In this document: positions 8,674-17,985 of the stretch, piece after piece
Position numbering within the stretch: the first letter of the stretch is position 1
How the letters are laid out: each line of letters opens with the position of its first letter
Origin: Sphingomonas endophytica
GTDB taxonomy: Bacteria; Pseudomonadota; Alphaproteobacteria; Sphingomonadales; Sphingomonadaceae
Length of the DNA stretch: 64,000 nucleotides
Direction of reading: 5' to 3'
Assembly: GCF_014199415.1 (NCBI RefSeq)
Contig: NZ_JACIJN010000004.1
Span: 234,440 to 298,439, forward strand
Position numbers and translations under genes: made by a program
Notes under the pieces: model-generated
What the model saw: the letters and a program-made list of their open reading frames with translations, nothing else
What the model was told of the DNA's origin: nothing
Databases searched by the model: none

Positions 8674-10911
8674 TCAGATCCGATTTCTGGTCAACGCCGC
8701 GATCGTGCGATCGTCGTCGTGGGAAGGGGAATGGTCGTCGCTCGCCAGCGCGGCGAGCGGCGCGGTGTCGAAGGTCAGCGTCACGATCGTGCCGCCGCCG
8801 GGGCGATCCGCGAAGGTGATCGTGCCGAAATGCTCCTCGACGATCTTCTTGACGATCGCGAGGCCCAGCCCGGTGCCGCGCGCGCGGGTGGTCATATAGG
8901 GCTCGACGATCCGGTCACGCTCCAGCGGGAGCCCGACGCCGGTATCGGCGACCGCGATCGTCACGCGACCCTCGCCTTCGGCGAGCGTCATCGTGATGTT
9001 CGCCTCACTCGCGTCGGCCTCCTCGACCGCCTCGACCGCGTTCTTGACGATATTGGTCAGCGCCTGTCCGAGCTGGCGGCGGTCGCAGACCAGCGACGGC
9101 GCAGGGTCGGCATGATCGAGCACGAAGCGGATGCCGGGGTGCGCGACCTCGTGGAGGAACATCGTCTGGCGCGCGATATCGACCAACGATTCGTCGCGGA
9201 ACACCGGCTTGGGCATCCGCGCGAACGAGGAGAATTCGTCGACCATCCGTCGAAGGTCACCGACCTGCCGGACGATCGTGTCGGTGAGCCGCGCGAAGGT
9301 GGTGTCGGCCGGGTCGATCTTGCCGCCATAGCGGCGCTGGAGCCGTTCGGCGGCGAGCTGGATCGGGGTGAGCGGGTTCTTGATCTCGTGCGCGATCCGC
9401 CGCGCGACGTCCGCCCAGGCGGCGCGGCGCTGGTCGGTAAGTTGCTGCGTGATGTCGTCGAAGGTGATGATCGGGCCGCTGCCGTCGCGCGCGATCCGCG
9501 CCGCGAAGGTGCGCATCTCGCCCGCGACGTTGAGCTGCACCGCCGCCTCGCGCCCCGACTGGTCGAGCAAGGCGTCGAGTTCGGGGGCGATATCGTAGAG
9601 CTTGCGGCCGACCGGCGGCTCGGCGAGCCCCATCAGCGTCTGCGCCGAACTGTTGATGAGCCGGATCGTGCGGTCGCGCGCGTCGATCGAGATCACGCCG
9701 GCCGACACGCCGGACATCACCGCCTCGATCAGCGCGCGGCGGCTGTCGAGCTGCGCATTGGCGGCGACGAGCGCGGTGTTCTGCGCGACCAGCCGCGCGG
9801 TCATGCTGTTGAAAGCGTTGGAGAGCGTGCCGATCTCGTCGCGTTCGAGCGTCTCCGGCACGCGCGCGGACAGATCGCCGCCTTCGACGCGGCGCGCGGC
9901 GTCGACCAGCTCGCCGACCGGGCGGACGAGCCGGTCGGCGACGGTCAGCGCGATCCACACCGCGACGCCGACGATCAGCAGCGAGACGATAAGCAGTGCG
10001 GCGTTGAATTGGAGCTGGAGCGAGCGCGCGCGGGCGATGAGCTGGCGGTAATTGGCCAGCGCGGCTTCGGCCCGCGCGGTCTGGGTGGTCATCTCCTTCG
10101 GGTCGGTGACCCGTGCGGCGTAGAGGTAGAGATCGTCGCTGCCCGGAATCTGCGTGAAGACCTGGATACGGTCGCCGGTGATGATCGTCGCATTCTGCCC
10201 CTGACGCAGCTTGGCGATTGCCGGTTTGGTCACGAACCGCGAGAAGTCGACGTCATACGGGTTCACCACCGCCAGCGTGCGGACTTCCCCCTGCGGCGTG
10301 AGGACGAACAGCGCCCCTTCGGACAGGCTGCGATAATAGACCTGCCGCCCGAACGTCGAGCGAAAGGACAGCGTATCGATCGGCACTTCTTGCAGCGTGA
10401 CCGACAGATCCGACGCCATCGTGAACGTCGCCTCCTGCCAGCGCTGGACGATCTGTTCGTACGAGGTGCGGGTCAGCGAGGCCGCATTCTCGAACATTCC
10501 GCGCGATCGGTCGGAATACCAGAATTGCACGCCATATTGGAACAGCAGCGAGGCAAAGATCGTGACCAGCAGCGCCGGGATGGCGGCGACCAGCGAGAAC
10601 AGCAGCACGAGCCGGACGTGCAACCGCCCGCCGGCGCCGATCGACGATCGTTCGGCGCGGCGCAGCGCGACGCGCCGTCCGAACAGCATCATCAGCGCGA
10701 TCCCGGTGACGAGATTGGCGACCAGCAGCGAGGCGACCAGTGGCGGCTGGATCAGCCGTGCCGGGTCACCCTCCGCGCGCAGCGCGAAATAGCTGACGAG
10801 CGCCACCGCCACCGCAGCGGCGAGCACCATCAGCTCGATCGCCGGTGTCACGCCGACGCGGCGCAGCGCACCGGGCGGGGAAGCGGAGGAGGAAGTCACT
10901 CCTGCGAACAT
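8674..10911 (-). CDS. ntrY: Membrane sensor histidine kinase NtrY
   Basis: A 745-residue kinase that phosphorylates NtrX. Three N-terminal membrane helices (about 25-45, 57-78 and 98-122), a periplasmic sensor region of about 175 residues, and a fourth helix near 300-322 are visible. They are followed by a HAMP domain (RPVGELVDAARRVEGGDLSA), a PAS domain, the HisKA motif [14 protein letters not shown], and a HATPase domain with NIVKNAVEA, DTGVGLP and GTGLGLAIVKK. The length is normal for NtrY. In the usual alphaproteobacterial order it would directly follow ntrC; here a divergent exported-protein gene separates them, so it must have its own promoter in the 175-base gap 10912-11086. Confidence 0.95.
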   Translation of the reverse strand: MFAGVTSSSASPPGALRRVGVTPAIELMVLAAAVAVALVSYFALRAEGDPARLIQPPLVASLLVANLVTGIALMMLFGRRVALRRAERSSIGAGGRLHVRLVLLFSLVAAIPALLVTIFASLLFQYGVQFWYSDRSRGMFENAASLTRTSYEQIVQRWQEATFTMASDLSVTLQEVPIDTLSFRSTFGRQVYYRSLSEGALFVLTPQGEVRTLAVVNPYDVDFSRFVTKPAIAKLRQGQNATIITGDRIQVFTQIPGSDDLYLYAARVTDPKEMTTQTARAEAALANYRQLIARARSLQLQFNAALLIVSLLIVGVAVWIALTVADRLVRPVGELVDAARRVEGGDLSARVPETLERDEIGTLSNAFNSMTARLVAQNTALVAANAQLDSRRALIEAVMSGVSAGVISIDARDRTIRLINSSAQTLMGLAEPPVGRKLYDIAPELDALLDQSGREAAVQLNVAGEMRTFAARIARDGSGPIITFDDITQQLTDQRRAAWADVARRIAHEIKNPLTPIQLAAERLQRRYGGKIDPADTTFARLTDTIVRQVGDLRRMVDEFSSFARMPKPVFRDESLVDIARQTMFLHEVAHPGIRFVLDHADPAPSLVCDRRQLGQALTNIVKNAVEAVEEADASEANITMTLAEGEGRVTIAVADTGVGLPLERDRIVEPYMTTRARGTGLGLAIVKKIVEEHFGTITFADRPGGGTIVTLTFDTAPLAALASDDHSPSHDDDRTIAALTRNRI

Positions 10912-11037
10912 TCCCCCCTCGCTACAGCATCAGTGTTGCATGGAAAACACATAATTGCCGATGAGTGATGCAGATCAGGAACCGGACAACCTCGTCACGC
11001 CGGGCGTAGCGCAGCTATAAGAGAGGCATATCATCGC

Positions 11038-11094
11038 AAGGAGGTGGCTGCCGTGTCTCTCGCCAGCGTCTTGAACGGTCGGACCCATGCTTGA
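11038..11094 (+). promoter_or_regulatory. Strong Shine-Dalgarno with 13-codon leader ORF
   Basis: A perfect AAGGAGGT at 11038-11045 sits 8 bases before a GTG at 11053 that opens a 13-codon frame (peptide MSLASVLNGRTHA) ending in TGA at 11092-11094. That stop overlaps the ATG (11087) of the following gene, which itself has no close ribosome-binding site. The arrangement suggests translational coupling through a leader peptide. The alternative is that the true protein starts at the GTG and the sequence contains a frameshift. Confidence 0.4.
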
Positions 11095-11512
11095 GCTATC
11101 GGTGCTTGCGGCCGTGCTCGCCTCCCAAAACCCGCTACCACCGCCGGTCGTGAACGAGTTCCCGTCGGCCAAGGTGGAGCAACACCTGGCCAATGCCATC
11201 ACCTGCGATCTGAGCGGCAGCTTCTCGGTCGACCTGCGCTGGCATTTCAAGAACGGGCTGGTCGATGCGGTCATCCGGCGCGGTGACAAGGTCTTGCGAG
11301 CGCAGGAAGGGCGGAAGCTCGTGGCCGCGCTGCGCAAGGCGACCGACCTGCTTTATGTCAAGATGGGATGCTCCGGGTCGAATGATGCGCTGTTCTACGT
11401 GGCGTATTTGGCGCGGGACGGCGATCGGACCGCGTCGCTGGTGCTGCCGGTCTTTATCCGCGCCGACGATGTCGAGCTGGATACGCCGGAGCCAGTGCCG
11501 CTGTTGCCTTGA
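11087..11512 (+). CDS. Exported small protein of unknown function
   Basis: A 141-residue protein. The N-terminus (MLELSVLAAVLASQNP) is a short hydrophobic stretch that could be a signal peptide, though it lacks the usual basic residues at the very start. The mature part contains two cysteines (in NAITCDL and KMGCSGSN) that could form a disulfide, and no recognisable catalytic motif. It lies on the plus strand between ntrC and ntrY, both on the minus strand, so it interrupts the usual ntrB-ntrC-ntrY-ntrX order. Composition is like that of its neighbours. I do not recognise the family. See the separate entry for the upstream leader frame, which makes the true start uncertain. Confidence 0.6.
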   Translation: MLELSVLAAVLASQNPLPPPVVNEFPSAKVEQHLANAITCDLSGSFSVDLRWHFKNGLVDAVIRRGDKVLRAQEGRKLVAALRKATDLLYVKMGCSGSNDALFYVAYLARDGDRTASLVLPVFIRADDVELDTPEPVPLLP

Positions 11513-11534
11513 GCGGAAGCTGACGAAGAGTAAA

Positions 11535-12941
11535 TCAAACGTCGATGCCGAGCATGTCCAGCCGCTTGCGCAAGGTGTTGCGGTTGAGGCCGATCGCGCG
11601 GGCGGCGCGGAGCTGGTTGCCGCCGTGGCGCGCCAGCATCGCCTCGATCAGCGGGCGTTCGACCTCGCCGATGATCCGCGCGTACAGCGAGCCGTCGTCG
11701 AGCGCGCGCGGTTCCTGCCGCGCCAGCCGCTCGATCATCGCGCGCACCGCCACCTCGATCCCCGGATCGGGCGCGGCCTCGGCGGGCGCGCCGCCGCCGA
11801 TCGTGGCGTTCAGCTCGGCCGCGCCGATCCGGTCGTCGCGCGACAGCGCCGCGAGCCGGCGCATCAGATTCTCCAGCTCGCGGACGTTGCCCGGCCAGTC
11901 ATGCGCCTCCAGCACCGCGACCGCGTCCTGGTCGAGCGTCTTGCGCGGCAGCCCCTCGGCGGCGGCGCGGTCGAGGAAATGCCGGGCGAGTTCCGCGACA
12001 TCGCCGCGGCGCTCTCGCAGCGGCGGCAGCGCTACGGGCACGACGTTGAGGCGATAATAGAGGTCCTCGCGGAACTGTCCGCCCGCGACCGCCTGTTGCA
12101 GGTCGCGGTTGGTGGCGGCGACGATGCGGACGTCGGCGCGGATCGTTCGCGCGCCGCCGACGGTCGTGAACTCGCCGGATTGCAGCACGCGCAACAGCCG
12201 GGTCTGCGCCTCGATCGGCATGTCGCCGATCTCGTCGAGGAACAACGTGCCGCCCGCCGCCTGTTCGAAGCGGCCGGCGTTGCGCTGCGCCGCGCCGGTG
12301 AACGCGCCGCGCTCGTGGCCGAACAATTCCGCCTCGATCAGCTCGCGCGGGATCGCGGCCATGTTGATCGGCACGAACGGCGCAGACGCCCGCGCGCCGA
12401 GATCGTGGATCGCGCGCGCGACCAGCTCCTTGCCGGTGCCCGACTCGCCGGAGACCAGCACGGTCAGGTCGTTCGAGACGACGCGCGCGATCACGCGATA
12501 GACGTCCTGCATCGCCGGCGAGCGCCCGATCAGCGGCAGCGAGGGATCGTCGTCGTTCGCCTGCGTCTCGCCGCTGCGCCCGCCGCGCGCCAGCGCCGCG
12601 GCAACGGTGCGGGTCAGCGTGTCGAGATCGAACGGCTTGGGGAGATAGTCATAGGCGCCGGCTTCGGTGGCGCGAACCGCGGTGGTCAGCGTGTTGCGCG
12701 CCGAGAGCACAATGACCGGCAGGTCGGGACGCGCCGCGAGCACCTGCGCGACATGGTCGATCCCGTCGCCGTCAGGAAGCACCACGTCGCTGAGCAGCAC
12801 GTCGGGCGGATGGCTCGCAAGTTCGCGCCCCAGCTCGGCGAGCGTCGCGGCGGTGCGGACCTCATGCCCGGCGCGGCGCAGCGCGTGCGCTACGACGGTG
12901 CGGATCGCGTCGTCGTCGTCGACCAGCAGCACGCGCGTCAT
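11535..12941 (-). CDS. ntrC: Nitrogen regulator NtrC (sigma-54 activator)
   Basis: A 468-residue enhancer-binding response regulator that, when phosphorylated by NtrB, activates sigma-54 promoters for nitrogen assimilation. Receiver residues include DDDD at 8-11, phospho-Asp 52 and KPF near 105. The AAA+ domain has Walker A GESGTGKE, an intact GAFTGA loop in LFGHERGAFTGAAQ, Walker B LFLDEIGDMP and the arginine region REDLYYRLNV. The C-terminal Fis-type helix-turn-helix is NQLRAARAIGLNRNTLRKRL. The start ATG overlaps the ntrB stop by 4 bases, so the pair is translationally coupled. The intact GAFTGA contrasts with NtrX in the same window. Confidence 0.97.
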   Translation of the reverse strand: MTRVLLVDDDDAIRTVVAHALRRAGHEVRTAATLAELGRELASHPPDVLLSDVVLPDGDGIDHVAQVLAARPDLPVIVLSARNTLTTAVRATEAGAYDYLPKPFDLDTLTRTVAAALARGGRSGETQANDDDPSLPLIGRSPAMQDVYRVIARVVSNDLTVLVSGESGTGKELVARAIHDLGARASAPFVPINMAAIPRELIEAELFGHERGAFTGAAQRNAGRFEQAAGGTLFLDEIGDMPIEAQTRLLRVLQSGEFTTVGGARTIRADVRIVAATNRDLQQAVAGGQFREDLYYRLNVVPVALPPLRERRGDVAELARHFLDRAAAEGLPRKTLDQDAVAVLEAHDWPGNVRELENLMRRLAALSRDDRIGAAELNATIGGGAPAEAAPDPGIEVAVRAMIERLARQEPRALDDGSLYARIIGEVERPLIEAMLARHGGNQLRAARAIGLNRNTLRKRLDMLGIDV

Positions 12942-14002
12942 GCGGTTGCTCTGGGCAGGAGGATGCGGAAGACGGTCTGGTGCGGCGTGCCCTCGCGCGA
13001 ATATTGCACGATCCCGCCCATGTCGCGGACCAGCTTGTCGACCAAGGCAAGGCCGAGCCCCTTGCCCTCCGGGCGGCCGGAGACGAACGGGTCGAAGAGG
13101 TGGTCGGCGATGTCGGGGGGCGCGCCGGGTCCGCTGTCGATCACGCAGATCTCGATCGGCAGCGGCGTGCGCCCGCGCCCCTTGCCTGCTGCGACCGTCA
13201 CGCCGTGGCGATAGGCGGTGGCGAGCGTGATGCGGCGCTCGCCCCGCTCGCCGAGCGCGGCGGCGGCGTTCTTGAGCAGGTTGAGGATTACCTGCAGCAG
13301 CGAATCGCTGTTGCCCATCGCGGGCGGCAGCGACGGATCGTAGCGTTCCTCGATCGCCACGCCGCGCGCGAAGCCGGCCAGCGCGACGCCGCGCGCGTGC
13401 GCGAGCAAAGGATAAATGTTCATCGACGATACCTCGCGCGGGCGGGTGTCGGTGAAATCCTCCATATGGTCGATCAGCGCAGTGATGCGGTCGACCTCGG
13501 CGATCATCAATTGCGTCAGTTCGGCGGTGTCGACGCCGTCGGCGATCAGCTGCGCCGCGCCGCGGATGCTCGACAGCGGGTTCTTGATCTCATGCGCGAG
13601 CATCGCCGCCGCGCCGACCGCCGACCGCGCCGCCGCCGCGCGGTCGGTCGAGACGCCGAGCCGCCGCGACGCGCCGGCATGGTGGAGCGTGATCGTGCGC
13701 CAGCCGGGATGGTCGACGACCGCCGCCTCGATCAAATCTACGCGCAGCCGCAGCCCGCGCACGGTTTCGACATCGGTGTCGAAGATCGCGAAGGCGTGCG
13801 CGTCGCGGCGCGCCTCGGCATCGGGGAAGGACAGGATCGCGGCCAGCGGCTGCCCGACCATCGCGCGCTCGGACAGGTTGAGCAGCGTTTCGCACTCGGC
13901 ATTGACGCGCGCGATCCGGTCCGCGGAGTCGACCACCAGCACTGCGACCGGCAGCGCGGCGAGCAGTTCCGCCGCCGCCGGACCGCGCGTCTCGAGCATC
14001 AC
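12938..14002 (-). CDS. ntrB: Nitrogen sensor kinase NtrB
   Basis: A 354-residue cytosolic histidine kinase/phosphatase acting on NtrC under control of PII proteins. An N-terminal PAS domain (about residues 13-115) is followed by a HisKA motif [20 protein letters not shown] with the phospho-acceptor His near 137, then a HATPase domain with [23 protein letters not shown] and [11 protein letters not shown]. No membrane segments are present, as expected for NtrB. It overlaps dusB upstream and ntrC downstream by 4 bases each, so the three genes form one tightly coupled operon. Confidence 0.96.
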   Translation of the reverse strand: MMLETRGPAAAELLAALPVAVLVVDSADRIARVNAECETLLNLSERAMVGQPLAAILSFPDAEARRDAHAFAIFDTDVETVRGLRLRVDLIEAAVVDHPGWRTITLHHAGASRRLGVSTDRAAAARSAVGAAAMLAHEIKNPLSSIRGAAQLIADGVDTAELTQLMIAEVDRITALIDHMEDFTDTRPREVSSMNIYPLLAHARGVALAGFARGVAIEERYDPSLPPAMGNSDSLLQVILNLLKNAAAALGERGERRITLATAYRHGVTVAAGKGRGRTPLPIEICVIDSGPGAPPDIADHLFDPFVSGRPEGKGLGLALVDKLVRDMGGIVQYSREGTPHQTVFRILLPRATA

Positions 14003-14991
14003 GCCGCGGCGCTCAGCCGATAGGGCGCGTAGAAGTCGGCGAGCATCGCCTTGACGCGATCGGCATCCGGCTCCTGATTGACGCGGTTGCGGAACTCCGC
14101 CGAGCCGTTCAGCCCCTTGGTGTACCAGCCGATATGCTTGCGCGCCATGTTGACGCCGGTGAAGGTGCCGTAATGCTCCAGCATCGCGTCATAATGTTCG
14201 GCGATGACGCGATATTGCTCGTCGAGCGACGGGTCGGGCAGCCGCTCGCCGGTGCGCAGCCAGTGCATGACCTGCGCGAGCAGCCACGGTCGGCCATAGG
14301 CGCCGCGCCCGATCATGATCCCGTCGGCGCCCGATTGCTCCAGCGCCGCGCTCGCATCCTCGACCGAGCAGATGTCGCCATTGGCGATCACCGGGATCGA
14401 CACCGCATCCTTGACCGAGCGGATGAAGCGCCAGTCGGCGCTGCCCTTGTACATCTGGTTGCGGGTGCGGCCGTGGACGGTGACCATCTTAACGCCGAGA
14501 TCCTCGGCGATCCGCGCGAGTTCGGGGGCGTTGAGGCTGTCGTGGCACCAGCCCATCCGCATCTTGAGCGTCACCGGCGCATCGACCGCCTTGACGATCG
14601 CCTCGATCAGCTGCGTCGCGAGCTTCAGGTCGCGCATCAGCGCCGAGCCGGCGTCGCCGTTGGTCACCTTGCGGACCGGGCAGCCCATGTTGATGTCGAT
14701 GATCGCCGCGCCCTTGTCGCGCGCCAGCTTCGCCGCCTCTGCCATCTCATAGGGCGTGCAGCCGACGAGCTGCATCGACACCGGCTCCTCGGAGAGATGC
14801 CACGCCGCCTTCTGGATCGACTGGCGCGTCTCGCGGATCGCGGCCTGGCTGGCGATCATCTCGGTGACGTTGAGCCCCGAGCCGTAGCGGCGGACGAGCG
14901 TGCGGAACGGCTGGTCGGTCACGCCGGTCATCGGCGCGAGGACGACGGGCTCGTCGATGCGGACGTCGCCGATCTGAATGGGTCGGAGCAT
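13999..14991 (-). CDS. dusB: tRNA-dihydrouridine synthase DusB (NifR3)
   Basis: A 330-residue FMN enzyme that reduces uridine to dihydrouridine in tRNA D-loops. The frame is open far upstream, but the family start is [21 protein letters not shown], giving the ATG at 14991. Visible are the FMN-binding APMTGVTD, the catalytic cysteine in [18 protein letters not shown] (Cys 104), [19 protein letters not shown], and the phosphate-binding [17 protein letters not shown]. It is the first gene of the dusB-ntrB-ntrC unit, the conserved alphaproteobacterial nifR3-ntrBC arrangement. The upstream gap contains two palindromic repeats and must also hold the operon promoter. Confidence 0.96.
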   Translation of the reverse strand: MLRPIQIGDVRIDEPVVLAPMTGVTDQPFRTLVRRYGSGLNVTEMIASQAAIRETRQSIQKAAWHLSEEPVSMQLVGCTPYEMAEAAKLARDKGAAIIDINMGCPVRKVTNGDAGSALMRDLKLATQLIEAIVKAVDAPVTLKMRMGWCHDSLNAPELARIAEDLGVKMVTVHGRTRNQMYKGSADWRFIRSVKDAVSIPVIANGDICSVEDASAALEQSGADGIMIGRGAYGRPWLLAQVMHWLRTGERLPDPSLDEQYRVIAEHYDAMLEHYGTFTGVNMARKHIGWYTKGLNGSAEFRNRVNQEPDADRVKAMLADFYAPYRLSAAA

Positions 14992-15082
14992 AGGGTTTCG
15001 GAAGCTGCCTGAAAAATGGGCAGATAGGCGGTTCAGGCGATTCGGGCAAGGTTGGGGTGGTCGGCCTTGCTCCCCCCCTCCA

Positions 15083-15164
15083 TCATCCCGGACTTGATCC
15101 GGGATCTCGCTACTTACCCGGCCCATAATGAAGAAGCGGGGCCCCGGATCAAGTCCGGGGCGAT
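15083..15164. repeat. Extragenic palindromic repeat, CCGGACTTGATCCGG family
   Basis: The best preserved member of this family in the window: ATCCCGGACTTGATCCGGGA on the left and GGGGCCCCGGATCAAGTCCG on the right, separated by about 35 bases. It lies in the divergent gap between dusB and ispDF (14992-15393), together with a member of a second repeat family. Outside the two repeats this 402-base gap shows no gene that I can support. Confidence 0.85.
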
Positions 15165-15218
15165 AAGGGGCTGTTCGGATGGACATACGGCGGCAATCCC
15201 GCGATCCGGCTGAGGCTC

Positions 15219-15295
15219 CGTCATTGCGAGCGTAGCGAAGCAATCCAGTGCCGGACCAGGACGCCCTGGATTGCTTCGCTACGCTCGCAATGACG
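15219..15295. repeat. Extragenic palindrome, CATTGCGAGCG family
   Basis: A 77-base near-perfect inverted repeat: CGTCATTGCGAGCGTAGCGA, then AGCAATCCAG, a short spacer containing GGACCAGGACG, and the mirrored CTGGATTGCTTCGCTACGCT leading to TGACG. Other copies are near 39495 and 44334, with a decayed one near 40467. The arm length would allow a very stable hairpin if transcribed. Confidence 0.9.
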
Positions 15296-15393
15296 AATGG
15301 GTTAGCATTCGCGCTCGACATGTCGAAGCGCGGCGCGCAGGGCGTACGGAGAAGCCATTCCCTCGCGCTCGATCCTCCTTTAGGGGCGCGCAC

Positions 15394-16521
15394 ATGACCA
15401 CGGTCGCCCTTATCGTCGCCGCCGGCACCGGCTCCCGCAGCGGCAGCACGCTTCCCAAGCAGTTTGCGCCGATCGCCGGGCGCGCGATGCTGGCGTGGAG
15501 CCACGACGCGCTGGCCGCGCATCCCGCGATCGAGCGCGTGCTGGTCGTGATCGCGCCCGGGCAGGAGCCGCTGCTACGCGCCGCCTTGCCCGATGCCGAG
15601 TGGGTGACGGGCGGCGCGGAGCGGCGCGACAGCGTCGCGGCGGGGCTTGCCGCGCTCGGCGATGCGACGCGCGTGCTCGTCCACGACGCGGCGCGGCCGT
15701 TCGTGCCCGCGGCGGTGATCGACCGGCTGCTCGCCGCGCTCGATCATGACGAGGGCGCGATCCCGGTGCTGCCGGTGGCCGACACCTTGGTCGCGACCGA
15801 CGGCGCGACCGTTGCGCGCGACACGCTGCGCCGGGTGCAGACCCCGCAGGCGTTCCGGGTCGAGGCGCTCGCCGCCGCCCACGCTGCGTGGGACGGGCCG
15901 GTCGCTACCGACGATGCGCAGATGGTGCGCGCGCTGGGCAAAGGCGTCGCAATGGTCGAAGGCGACACGATGCTCGACAAGATCACCTTTCCCGCCGATT
16001 TCGCCGCCGCCGAGGCGCGCGTCCCGACCGAGACGCGCTCGGCGAGCGGCTTCGACGTCCACCGGCTGGAGGACGGCGAGGAATTGTGGCTCGGCGGGGT
16101 GCTGATCCCGCATCATCAGGGCCTGTCGGGGCATAGCGACGCCGATGTCGCGCTCCATGCGATCACCGATGCGGTGCTCGGCACGATCGCGGCAGGGGAT
16201 ATCGGCACACACTTTCCGCCGAGCGATCCGCAATGGCGCGGTGCCGAATCGGGGCAGTTCCTCGCGCACGCGCGCACTTTGGTCGAGGCGAACGGCGGCC
16301 GGATCACCTTCGTCGACCTGACGCTGATGTGCGAGGCGCCCAAGATCGGCCCGCATCGCGCGGCGATGCAGGCGCGGATCGCGGAACTTCTGGGGCTCTC
16401 GACCGATCGGGTCAGCGTGAAGGCAACCACCACCGAGCGACTGGGATTCACGGGCCGTGGCGAGGGCATCGCGGCGCAGGCGGTCGCGACCATTGAACTG
16501 CCCCGCGCGGTGCGGGCATGA
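15394..16521 (+). CDS. ispDF: Bifunctional IspD/IspF (MEP isoprenoid pathway)
   Basis: A 375-residue fusion of 2-C-methyl-D-erythritol 4-phosphate cytidylyltransferase (about residues 1-215) and 2-C-methyl-D-erythritol 2,4-cyclodiphosphate synthase (about residues 218-375), catalysing two non-adjacent steps of the non-mevalonate pathway. IspD shows [21 protein letters not shown] and the RVQTPQAFR segment; IspF shows [25 protein letters not shown] with the metal-binding Asp and His residues, GDIGTHFPP, and [18 protein letters not shown]. The start ATG at 15394 fits the IspD N-terminus; the open frame upstream runs into a repeat. Fusion is normal for alphaproteobacteria. The stop overlaps the next start by 4 bases. 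Confidence 0.97.
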   Translation: MTTVALIVAAGTGSRSGSTLPKQFAPIAGRAMLAWSHDALAAHPAIERVLVVIAPGQEPLLRAALPDAEWVTGGAERRDSVAAGLAALGDATRVLVHDAARPFVPAAVIDRLLAALDHDEGAIPVLPVADTLVATDGATVARDTLRRVQTPQAFRVEALAAAHAAWDGPVATDDAQMVRALGKGVAMVEGDTMLDKITFPADFAAAEARVPTETRSASGFDVHRLEDGEELWLGGVLIPHHQGLSGHSDADVALHAITDAVLGTIAAGDIGTHFPPSDPQWRGAESGQFLAHARTLVEANGGRITFVDLTLMCEAPKIGPHRAAMQARIAELLGLSTDRVSVKATTTERLGFTGRGEGIAAQAVATIELPRAVRA

Positions 16522-17048
16522 AGCGCGCCGCAGGGCTGCTCGCGCTGGTCGCGACGCTGGCGGCCCCCGCCGCCGCGGCGCAGACGCCGTGCCTGAGCAC
16601 CACGGATGCCGAGTCGATCGCGCTGGTGGCGATGCCCGAGATCATCCGCGATGCCGGGCGCGTCTGCGCGGCGCTGCCCGCGACCAGCCTGCTCAAGCGA
16701 CAGAGCGGCGAGTTCCTCGCCAAATACGACCGCGAGGCCGATCGCGCCTGGCCGGCGGCGCGCACCGCGATCGCAAAGCTGAGCGATCCGGCGGTGGAAC
16801 TGCTGTTGCTCAGCGACTATGCGCGCCCGATGCTGACATCGCTTTTCGCGCCGCAGATCACCGGGCGCATCCAGGCCGGCGATTGCCCGACGCTCGACCG
16901 GCTGGTCACGCTGCTCGAGCCGCTGCCGGCGCGCAACACCGCCGGGATCGTCGTCGCAACGCTGCAATATCTGAAGTCCGAGAAGAACAAGGGGAAGCGT
17001 ACCGACATCCCCGATCTGCCGGTGTGTCCGGCGGGGGCCGCACGATGA
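16518..17048 (+). CDS. Secreted protein of unknown function
   Basis: A 176-residue protein with a clear signal peptide ([20 protein letters not shown], cleavage probably after AAAA before QTPC). Four cysteines in the mature part could form two disulfides, which suits a periplasmic location. The rest is mainly helical with no catalytic motif that I recognise. It overlaps ispDF by 4 bases and its stop overlaps the start of the pncC/cinA-like gene, so it sits in the middle of a translationally coupled three-gene operon. I know this arrangement only as a hypothetical gene near ispDF in sphingomonads, and do not assign a role. Confidence 0.75.
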   Translation: MKRAAGLLALVATLAAPAAAAQTPCLSTTDAESIALVAMPEIIRDAGRVCAALPATSLLKRQSGEFLAKYDREADRAWPAARTAIAKLSDPAVELLLLSDYARPMLTSLFAPQITGRIQAGDCPTLDRLVTLLEPLPARNTAGIVVATLQYLKSEKNKGKRTDIPDLPVCPAGAAR

Positions 17049-17557
17049 ACGACATTACCTTGCCGCAGGAACTGGTCGACGCCGCGCGCCGCGTGGTCGA
17101 GGCGAATCGCGCTGCCGGACGCCGTGTCGCGGTCGCCGAAAGCTGCACCGGCGGGCTGGTCGCCGCGGCGCTGACCGAGATTCCCGGCTCGTCCGACGTG
17201 GTCGAGGCCGGGTTCGTCACCTATTCCAACTCCGCCAAGCAAAAGCTGCTCAACGTCAGCGGCGACGTGCTCGACACGTTCGGCGCGGTGTCGATCGCGG
17301 TGGCGTGGAGCATGGCGCAGGGCGCGCTCGCCAAGTCCGACGCGGATGTCGCGGTGGCGATCACCGGCGTCGCCGGGCCGGGCGGTGGCAGCGAGAAGAA
17401 GCCGGTCGGCACCGTCGTGTTCGCGCGCGCCGAGCGCGGCGGCGATCCCGCGGACGTGATCGCCGACAAGCGCTTCTTCGGCGACCTCGGCCGCGGCGGG
17501 GTGCGGCTTCAGGCCGCGCTGTGCGCGCTGGAGCTGCTGCTGCCCGACGCGCCGTAG
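17045..17557 (+). CDS. pncC: Nicotinamide-nucleotide amidase (CinA C-terminal domain)
   Basis: A 170-residue stand-alone CinA C-terminal domain that deamidates NMN to nicotinate mononucleotide in the pyridine-nucleotide recycling pathway. Signature pieces are AVAESCTGGLVAAALTEIPGSS, VTYSNSAKQKLL, and ITGVAGPGGGSEKKPVGTV. The ATG at 17045 overlaps the preceding stop. The 3' end overlaps the convergent ratA gene by 49 bases, so both C-termini are read from the same DNA. The N-terminal molybdopterin-binding-like domain of full CinA is absent, as in most proteobacteria. Confidence 0.93.
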   Translation: MNDITLPQELVDAARRVVEANRAAGRRVAVAESCTGGLVAAALTEIPGSSDVVEAGFVTYSNSAKQKLLNVSGDVLDTFGAVSIAVAWSMAQGALAKSDADVAVAITGVAGPGGGSEKKPVGTVVFARAERGGDPADVIADKRFFGDLGRGGVRLQAALCALELLLPDAP

Positions 17558-17979
17558 AGCCTGGCGGCGCGTTCCTCGAACGCGCCGATCATCCGGCGCA
17601 GCGCGACGCCGAACACCTGCCCGGCCAGCATCTCGAACATCCGGTTCTTGAACGCGAAATCGACCGAGAAATCGACGAGGCACCCGCCCTCGCCGTCCGC
17701 GCGGAACCGCCAGTCGTTGTTGAGATACTTGAGCGGCCCCTCAATATATTCGACGCGGATCGTCTCGGGGTGCTGCTTGGTCACCTTCGACGTGAACGTC
17801 TCGCGCAGCCCCTTGAACCCGACGATCATGTCGGCGAGCGTCTCCTCCGCCGTGTCCTTGCGGACGCGCATCGCGCTGACCCACGGCAGGAATTCCGGGT
17901 AGCGCCGCACGTCCGCGACCAGATCGAACATCTGCTCCGGCGTATAGGGCAGCCGCCGCGTCTCGCTATGCTTGGGCAT
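17509..17979 (-). CDS. ratA: START-like (RatA/Coq10 family) protein
   Basis: A 156-residue SRPBCC-fold protein. Relatives are the bacterial RatA proteins and mitochondrial Coq10, which binds coenzyme Q and aids respiration. Family features seen are LPYTPEQMFDLVADVRRYPEFLPWV near the N-terminus, the central EYIEGPLKYLNNDWRF and the VDFSVDFAFKNRMFEMLAG segment. The toxin role described for E. coli RatA is not implied here. It begins 6 bases after the lipA stop and is probably translated from the same mRNA. Its serine-rich C-terminus is encoded within the convergent overlap with pncC. Confidence 0.9.
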   Translation of the reverse strand: MPKHSETRRLPYTPEQMFDLVADVRRYPEFLPWVSAMRVRKDTAEETLADMIVGFKGLRETFTSKVTKQHPETIRVEYIEGPLKYLNNDWRFRADGEGGCLVDFSVDFAFKNRMFEMLAGQVFGVALRRMIGAFEERAARLYGASGSSSSSAHSAA

Positions 17980-17985
17980 CCGGGA

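Noticed and set aside
14992..15522. N-terminal extension of dusB by 177 codons
   Set aside because: The extension would run through two palindromic repeats and into the divergent ispDF gene. DusB proteins begin at the internal MLRPIQ.
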